From Streptomyces sp. NBC_01669 (GTDB lineage Bacteria; Actinomycetota; Actinomycetes; Streptomycetales; Streptomycetaceae), in contig NZ_JAPEQG010000001.1 of the NCBI RefSeq assembly GCF_026339735.1, positions 8,121,001-8,185,000 on the forward strand: a stretch of 64,000 nucleotides of DNA, read 5' to 3'. A model generated the notes under the pieces. That model saw only the letters and a list, made by a program, of their open reading frames with translations, was not told where the DNA came from and did no database searches. Position numbers and translations under genes: made by a program. Position 1 is the first letter of the stretch. Every line of letters starts with the position of its first letter. Shown one piece after another: positions 53,024 to 62,000 of the stretch.

Positions 53024-56000
53024 GCCCCGCGATAGACCCCGGACTCGGGGGCTGGCCCGACTGGGCCAGAAAGCTCGTCATGATCCTCACGGGCGACCTG
53101 CCCCCGAGCGCGCTGCCGCAGAAGGCCCTCGAAGCGGGCCAGGTCCACGAGCGGCTCGCCCAGGACCTCGACACGATTGTGGAGATGGCCCGCAATGCCA
53201 GCCTGAAGATCGGCGACGGCATGCCGGAGGAGGCCCGCCGGCAGTTCCAGCAGACCGTCGACAGTCTGACCACCGGCCGGGGCAAGTCGCGCCTGGACGA
53301 GTTCAAGGCACAGCTGCACGGTGTGCGGGCGGACCTGCAGGACAAGTCCCAGCAGATCTACGAGATGTACTGGCAGGTCATGGCCGCCCTGCTGCAGATG
53401 CTGGCGTTGCTGGCCTGGGTGGCGTTCCTGGCCGTGTTCGGCTTCGGCGGTCTGGGCGGTCTCTCGGAGGCCATCTTCAACCGTGCCCGCGTGGCCGTGC
53501 TGGCGAGCATCGCCACGCTCCTCCAGCGCGTCAAGGTGCTGCCGGGCGTCTTCGAGGCGTTGGAGGAGGCCCTGCTCTCGTTCGCCGTCCAGCTCGGCAA
53601 CAAGCTCTTCGGCAACAAGCTCTTCAGGCGGAACGACCTCGACTGGGGGTCGATCGGCAAGGACGGCCTCTTCGGGTTCTTCGCGGGCGGCATCGGCGAG
53701 ATCCTCGGCGGCGCCTTCCACAAGGGCAAGGACCTCCTGTCCAAGCTGGGCAAGAACGCGAACGACTTCGGAGGCGTGAAGAACCCGCCGGACTTCGGCC
53801 AACGTGTGCTCAAGGAAGCCGGCGACAACGTCAACGACTTCGTGTCCGAGGGCTTCGGCGAGAGCCTCGGCGCGGCGGCGATGGGCCTGTTCTTCGAAGG
53901 CTTCGGGTTCACCTGGGCGACGTTCCTGGGGGCCGGCAGCAGCGGCGTCGTCGAGCGCAACCTGGAGCATGGCGCGGCGGGCGGGGCGAGCTGGCTCAGG
54001 AACAAGTTCCTGAAGCCGCCGCCGACCCCGGACGGGGTGAACTCCAGCTCCCACAACTGGCCGACCCGAAGCGCGAACCCGGACTCGACCCCGAACTCGA
54101 ACTCGGACTCCGGGTCGTCCCGGAACAACGATCGCAGCAACGGCACGAACGGCCGCACGGGCCCTCGTACGGACTTCAACCCGAGCGGGCCGACCCGGCG
54201 TCCGCCCCTCACGACCTCGAACGGCGACGCCAACGGAACCGGCGGGGGAGACCCCACCCGCAACGGCGGCGGAAACCCGAACGGCAGCGGGAACCCGAAC
54301 GGCACCGGTAACCGGAACGGCAGCGGATCCGGCCGCCCGCCGGTCGTGGCCACCAGCACCCAGGACCTCCCCGACATCTCCACCTACCAGCCCGGCAGTG
54401 ACACCCCTCCGTCCACACCCTCGACGCCCACCCCGGACGTCGTCCGGAGCGGCGCGGGCCAGGACACCTGGCAGCTCCCGAACCGGCCCCAGGGGTTCGT
54501 CGCGGACCCGGCGGGCACCCCCGGCACGCTCCCGCCGAACGGCAAGGACGGCCCTCCCCGCACCGTGACGGGTCCGGGCAGCACCGGAGTACTGCCTGGT
54601 ACGGGACCTGTGAGCGGTGACGCCACCCCCGACGGGCAGCGCCCCGGACCGCAGTCCGTGCGGATGCCGGTCCCCACCGTCGAGGTGAACCCGGTCCAGG
54701 CACCCGGCACAGACCCCGCTCCCGGTACCACTCCGGTGAACCCGTCGGACCCGGCAACGGGGACCGGGCCGCGCTCCATGCCGGAGCCGAGCGTCTTCGA
54801 GACCGGCGACCTGACCTTCCCGTTGGAAGACCTGAACGACACCGGCACCATCGACACCGGCACCATCGACACGCGCACCAGCGACACCGGCACCGGCACC
54901 ACCGACACCGGCACCCCCTGGTCCGGACCGGCCTCTCCTGACCAGGAGGTGCGCGGCCAGAACGAACTGACGATGGATCAGCAGGAAACCCTGATCGTGC
55001 AGGGAGTCATCCCGCGCGCTTCCGGCATGGGCGAGGACAGTCTGGTCCTCGCGCTCGGCGCCACCGCCCCCGACCTCGTCACGGGAACGCCGGCGGAGAT
55101 CCGCGCCCACCTGTCGCAGGCCCTCGTCGCGGAGCTGGAGGCGGACCCCGGCGCCGGCACGCGCCCGCTGTGGACCGCCGTCGACGCGCAGGCGCAGGCC
55201 TCCGTCGCCAGCGACCGCACGGCGGACCGGCTGCGCATCGGGGACCCGCTGCCGCGGTCGGAGATCTACGCCCAGGAGCTCCGGGCCGTCAACAGGGCCT
55301 GGGGCGACGACGAACGGCGCTCGCTGGCGTACGCGATGAGCACGTACACGTCGGCGTCCGACGCCACGGACGACGTCCTGCCCCTGGTGGCCGGACAGGT
55401 CTACGGGCTCACCGTCAACGTCGTGCAGCCGAACGGCACCACGACGCTCGTCGGCTCGCCGGACGGACGCTCCGTGACCGTCGCCCGACTGCCGAGGCCC
55501 CGCCGCGCCCGAAAGTCCAGCAGGGACCGTGACCGGTGGCTGGCGGCGGCCAGGCCCGAGGAATCACCGGAGAAGCACAGGCTGTCGGACGAGGCCTTCC
55601 AGCACCACTGGGAGCAACTCCCCACGGACACCGTCGGATTCGTACGCGCGGCCACCGCGGCGCGGTCGCTGCTCGCCGATCACGGGCGCGCCGCCGGCCC
55701 GCTCACTTCCACCCCGTTCTCCGAACTCGACGCCGACGACCGCGCCGCCCGCCGCCTCGCGGTCATCCTCCACGGCGACAGCGACCTCTACAAGGACCCG
55801 GCCCGTCGCGACGAGGCCCTGGCCTGGGCCCTGCACCTGCTCGGCGACCCCGCTCCGGCCCGTCCGGTCACGGAGTCCTCCGTGGAACCCGAAGCAGTGC
55901 CCGCCGCCGTGTCCACGACAGAGACGGACCCGGACACCTTCGTCAACGACCGGGACGACGACAGTGACGGCACTCGGGTGCCGGAGCGCTCCTTCCAGAT

Positions 56001-59000
56001 TCGCTGGGACAAAATCAAAGCGGACACGGCCGAGTTGGCGCGGGCCGCCGCGGCGGCGCGGTCGCTGCTTGTTGAGCACGGCCGGGTCACCGACCCGCTC
56101 ACTGCCACTCCGTTCTCCGAGCTCGACAACGACGCCCGCGCTGCCCGCCGCCTCACGGAGCTTCTCTACAGCGACGCCGGGCTCCGCACCGACCCCGCCC
56201 GCCGTGCCGAGGCCCGCGCCTGGGCGGTGCAATTGCTCGAAGACCCGCTGTTCCCGCACACGGCGACGCACCCCGCACCGGCCCGTCCGGTGATGGAGCC
56301 GGGCACCGTTCCCGACGACGACTCCGACACCTCCTCCTTCATCTCCTCCGTCTCCTCCGTCTCCTCGGACGAGGGCTGGGATCGGCTCCCGGACGACGAG
56401 AGCTCGGACCTCGCCTACGCGGACTCCGACGCCGTGGACCTCGCGGAATCCCTTCCGCTCCTGCCTCAGCCGGACGCCGCCGAGCAGGTCGCTCAGAACG
56501 AGACCGCTACGCCGCCCCCGCCGGCGTACGAGGAGGCCGGCGCATCGCCCGCGCAGCAGCAGCCGGAGCCGCCCTCCTACACGGCGGACCGTGCCGGCTC
56601 AGTGGAGCAGCAGTCGGAGCTGCCCTCCTACAGGGCGGACCCGGCCGGCTCACCGGCCCTGGTCTCGTTCGTCTCCAAACACCTGCGGGCGAACCGGCAG
56701 CGCACGGCCCGGCTCCTCGCGTACCAATGGTTCGACGTCAAGGCCGTGGACCGGCTGCGGCGGGAGTTGGGGTTGCGCAAGGCCGACGACCTCCTCGAAC
56801 TCGCGGATACCATCGGGCGGGTCCCGGAGGACCTGCCGAGGATCGCCGTCGAGATGGGACTGACGCCGGTCCGCCTCTACAAGATGGCCCGCGACCTCGG
56901 TGCGGATCCCCGCCACATCTCCGTCGTTCTCGGGCCGACCCTGCGCGAGGGCGGAGACCGGGCGGCGCGTGATCTGGCGCGTTCGGCGGACTGGACGCTG
57001 GGGGCCCGCGACAGGCACCCCGAGGCAGGGGCCCACCCGCAGGGCAAGGGCTGGCTCCTGGCGGTCGCCGCCCACTACCGGGTGAGCTGGGAGGGACTGA
57101 CGTACCCCGGGCAGGGCCTGGCCCACTATCTGGCCAGACGGGCCTCGCAAGCTCCTGTCCTGACTCGGCCCGACCACATCAACATCGCCGAGCTGGTGGA
57201 GGAGTGGGGCTGGGATCTGGGGTTCGGACCGCGGGGCGGGAGCCCCGGTACCGCCGCGTGGGAGCTCGACACCAAGACCCCGCCCCCCGGGGAGGAACCG
57301 GCTCCGTCGGTGCGGGAGCAGGCGGAGCAGGCAGCCGAGGCCTCCCGGCAGGCCGGGACTGTGGTGGACGGCCTGCTCACGGACAAGGGCGCCACGGTCA
57401 CCCCGCAGCAGCGCGCCACGCTCACCGAGACCGCAGCAGCGCACCTCTTCCTCGATCCCGCAGACACCGAGGGAGCCCGGACGGCCGCCGCGCGACTCCT
57501 CGACGAGGCGAACGACGCCGCCGAGACCGCCGCACGCCGCGCCGACCTGCCGTTCGACCCGGCGGCGTTCGACCGGCTCTGGGAGAGCGCCCGGCAGGAG
57601 GCCGTCGGGGAGAACCTGGAGTCGGCGCTGGCCGACGCGCGCGGCCTGGTGGGCCCACTGCGCAGGCTCCCCGTGTCGTTCGACCGCGACACCGCCCCGT
57701 ACCTCCGCCTCAAGCCCGAGGACCAGGTTGTACGCCGCGTCGCGCACCACCTCTACACCTGGCCCGGTGACAGCGAGGGCGCCCGCGCCCTCGCGCAGCG
57801 CCTGGTGGGGGACCTCCCGCCGGAGCGGCCGGGCCTGTTCGCCGGAGCCAAGTCCTCCGCCAAGAAGAAGGCGAAGAAGAGGGCCACCGCGGCCGAGTCG
57901 GGGAGCCAGGAACCCGGAACCTCCACCGGGCCCGGCACGGCCACTGCGGCCACCCCGGCCGCCGCCGGCTCCGCAGCCGCCCCGAACTCCGAGGCAGGGG
58001 GGCTGTTCAACGGCATTCGACTGTCCCCCGAGAATGCGCACGAACTCGTCCGCGACGCCTACGACCAATGGCGCGCGTGGAACCCCGGCAACGATCGCTC
58101 CACCCCTGAGTCGCGCGCGGAGTTCGTCGCCGAAGCGGTGCCGTCGTTGCTCGGCTACGCCGATGAATTGTCCCGGAGCCATCCCGAGTTCGTCCTCGAC
58201 GGGGGCGTCGTCGCGTTCCTGCTCTCCCACCAGCTGCATCCCGACAGCCCCGACAACCTGGGCCCGGCCACGTTGACCGGGCTCGCCCGGGAGCGGGGGG
58301 TCATGGACGCCGCCGGCCGCTCTGCGGACCTCGCGAAGGCCGTCGACGATCATCCCTGGCTCATCGCGCTGCTCGCTGCCCATCCGGATCTGCTGGACAC
58401 GCTCGGAAACCCGGATCTGCAAGGCGAGGTCGGGCCATTGCTGCGCGACGGCGCCGCCGTGGAACGGATCCTGGGCGACGGGTACATGCTGCGCGAGCTG
58501 GAGACTGACCGGAATCTGCGCCACATCGTCCTGCGCAACCACCGGGTGGTCATGGGGCTGGACGGCAACCTCGAGCTGGTGAGGCTCGTCATGGGGCACG
58601 ACCAGCTGTCCCTGACGAACCACCTCGTGGCCGACGTACCGCACTTCGCGGCCCTGCTCATCGACCTCGATGCCCAAGGTACGGACGGAAAGGCCGAGTT
58701 GTTGCGGGTGCTCGGCGCCATCAAGGACAGCCTGGACCTCCAGTACGAGATGTTCGACCATCTGGAGGCCTTCGCCGACTCGAACGAGATCCACCGGCTC
58801 CTCACCGACAGGCCCCTGCTGTCCGCGATGCGAACCCACCCGGCGCAGATCAAGACCGTGCTGGGCGTCCCCGGCATGCTGGCAGCGGCGCACCTCGACC
58901 CCGGAACGCTGTCCGTCCTCGACAGCGACCCCTTCCTCTCGGACGTACTCCTGGACGTGCCGAAGCTGGGCAAGGAGCTGGCCGCCGACCCCGGGCTGCT

Positions 59001-62000
59001 GCGGGCCGCCTACGCCAACCCCCAACTGGCCGCGACGCTCTCGGATCAGCCGAGCGCCCTCGCCCAGGCCCTGACCACGAAAGACCACGGAACCCTGGAG
59101 CGGGCGCTCGCCTCGGCCGCCCCGAAGCCCACCGAAGAGGAGTCCACGTCCCGGCCGGACGTCGATCAAGGGACCGAGCCCGCTTTCCATCGGGTCCTGC
59201 GCACCGCGCTCACCGGGCACCAGAACCTCGTCGGGAGCTTGATCGCAGAACCGGAACTGACGAGGATCCTGACGCAGAGCCCTGATCTGCTCTCCGCACC
59301 CCACGAGTACCGGCGCCTGCTGCACCCGGCACACGGTGTGGACGCCCGCTCCCTGCTCCTGAACCACGAGGACGCACTGCTCGTCCCCGGCATGCTCCGG
59401 GCGATGCTCCGCCACCCGTCGGTCCAGGGAATCAGCCCCGCGCTGACCGACGAACTCCTCGTGCTCGCGGAGAGGTTGCGTGGCCGCCCCGAGCTGGCGG
59501 AGACGTACCACCGGAGCGGGGCATGGATGCTCCGGGCCATGGTGAGCGCCAACTCCTACGCCGTCGCGACCGCGACGGAGGGGTTCGTGGCGGCTGCCGG
59601 CCGTGACGGCCTGCTGCTCTCGGTGTTCAACGAGAACCAGGACCTCATGCGCTTGCTGCACGAGGTGCCGGACGCCCTGGCCGCGCTGACGGCGGGCGAA
59701 ACGGCGCTCCTGGAACTGGCGGCGCGATTCCCGCTCGTCGTGAACGCGCTGCTGGGCACCCCGGCCGCCACCGGGGCGGGCGGGCGGCACGGTCGCGTAC
59801 TGAAGGCGCTCGCGGCCGCCGCCGCGCAGACGCCCGAGACGGCACACACCCCGGGCGCCACCACCACGCGCACGGCGGGACACTGGTCGCGCTTCCTGCT
59901 CGGCGACGAACTGCTCGATGCCCTCGCCACGGAGCAGGCCGCGCCGCTACTGCCGCTCCTCGCCACCGACGCGGAGATCTTCAACGCCGTGGTGGAGCGG
60001 CCGGCCGTCACCCAGATCATCCGGCAGCACCCCCAGCGCCTCACCGAACTCGTCGACGACCGCGTCGCCCTGCTGAGCGAGGTCAAGGCCGCCGGTGTAC
60101 GGACCATGACCGAGACCGGCCTCGATATCTCGGTGCACGACGCCGCCCGGTTGCGCACCCTGGCCCTGTCCCACGAGGCCGCCCGGAACGTGCTGCGCGG
60201 CGCCCAGGACGAGACCGGCCTGCGCGTGCTCGACTCCCTGCACGACGCGTACCAGGAGATCCCCGGACTGCGGGATGCCGTCGCAACCGACGAAGGCCTC
60301 CTCCACCTGCTGTACGCGAACAAGGAACTGCTCCCCACCCTCCGCCACCGGCCGGACCTCCTCCCCGTCCTCACCGACCCCTCGAAGCACGCCCAGCGCG
60401 CGCTCCACCTCAACACGGCGCTGACCGCGGCGCTGCGCACCAACGGCCCGCTCCATCACGCCTTCGTCCAGGACTCCTTCCTGGTCGAGGAACTGGCACG
60501 GGACTGGGACTCGGGGAATCAGATCGCCCGCAACCGGAATCTCTTCCGGTTCGTGCGGATTCCGCACCTGCAGGGGGCCTTCGGCTACAAGTCCCCGGCC
60601 GAGCGCTTCATCGAGGTCAGCGAGGCCATGACCGACGCGCTGCTGCGTGACGGCCTCCGGCTCCTCCCGTCGCTGCGGGACAACGACCCCTTCTTCGAGG
60701 AACTGTTCGACCTCTACGGGGACGGTGCCCCGGAGCGGGTCCACCGCGTCGACGCGGTCGTGCGCGCCGTGACGTCCGATGCCGACAGCCCGCTCCTGGC
60801 AGCCGTCGCAGGCACCCCGGGCCTTGCCCGGATCCTCTACGACGCGCCGATCCTGGCGTCCGCGCTCACGGCGCACCCCAACGCCTTCCTCCATGCCGAC
60901 GAGGTGCGCGGCCTCCTGTCCGACGCCGACCTGGTGGCCGGCCTGGAGCAGGCGCACACCGTGACCGAGCAGATCCTGGCCTCCCGTGACCTGCTGACCG
61001 CGGTTGCCGACGAGCCGCGGCTGCCCGAGGCCATGCTCAAGGTCCCCGGATTCGCCGACCTGCTCGCCCACCACCCCGACCTGCACCCCCTCGGCGCCAT
61101 GGGCCTGGCGACCGACGTCCTCGCCGACCCGAACCTGGTGCCCGCCTTGCACGGCCTCCAAGGCCTGGCCGAGGCCCTGATCGCCGTACCGGCCCTCTCC
61201 GGCCAGTTGCGCAAGCCCGGGGTCCTCTCCCTGGTCCGTGCCCACCGCGTCCTGGTACGCGACGCTCATCGGCAGACCCGGCTGTGGCGGGCCCTGGACC
61301 ACCTGCCGGCGCTCGTCACGGCGGTGAACGCCGATCCCGCGCTCCTGGCCAAGGCGGCCCGCCGGGCGAACCTGCTCGACAGCATGGCCGAAGCCTCCCC
61401 GGAGCTGACTGGCGAGGATCTGCGCCACCTCTTCGCCGACGAGGCGTTCACCACCCTGCTGAACACCCAGCCCGCGCTCGCCAAGGCCGTCCTCGGCGAC
61501 CCCGAACTGCTGCGGTACGGCCTCGGGCAGCCGCACTTCGAGGCCGCCGTCCTCGCCCTCGGCACCGGCAAGAAGGGAAAGCTCGGCAAGACCGCGAGGG
61601 CCGGCTCCGGCGCGCTCCGGCGCGCCGTGGACGAGTACGGTGCGAAGCTCCCCGCTTCCGCGACCACATCGGAACCCGGACCGGACGCCGATCCCGTACC
61701 GGCACCCGCCCCGGCACATGTGGCCGCCCTCGAACCGGCACCCACCCCCGTGCCGTCGCCCACGCAGGCGCGGCCCGGGACGGGCGAGACACCGGCGCAG
61801 GCCGCACAGCTGGCGGCCCTCGCCGAGGCCGTCCCGCCCGTCGCCGCACTCCTGGCCCAGGACCAGGCCCTGACCGACTGGCTCGTGGACCGTCCCGCGA
61901 TCCTGACCCGACTGCCCGGCCAGCCGGAACTGGCCGCCCTGCTGCTCCTGCGGCCCGACCTCGTCGAGCTGCTGGAGGAGCAGCCCGAGGACGCGCCCAC

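Noticed and set aside
54031..54960. Possible gene boundary in the low-complexity part of the giant gene
   Set aside because: The frame stays open and codon bias is steady. Asn/Gly/Thr/Pro linkers are normal in exported T7SS proteins.
56650..59883. Minus-strand open frame of 1077 codons
   Set aside because: Same explanation: an antisense shadow of the giant gene caused by high GC.
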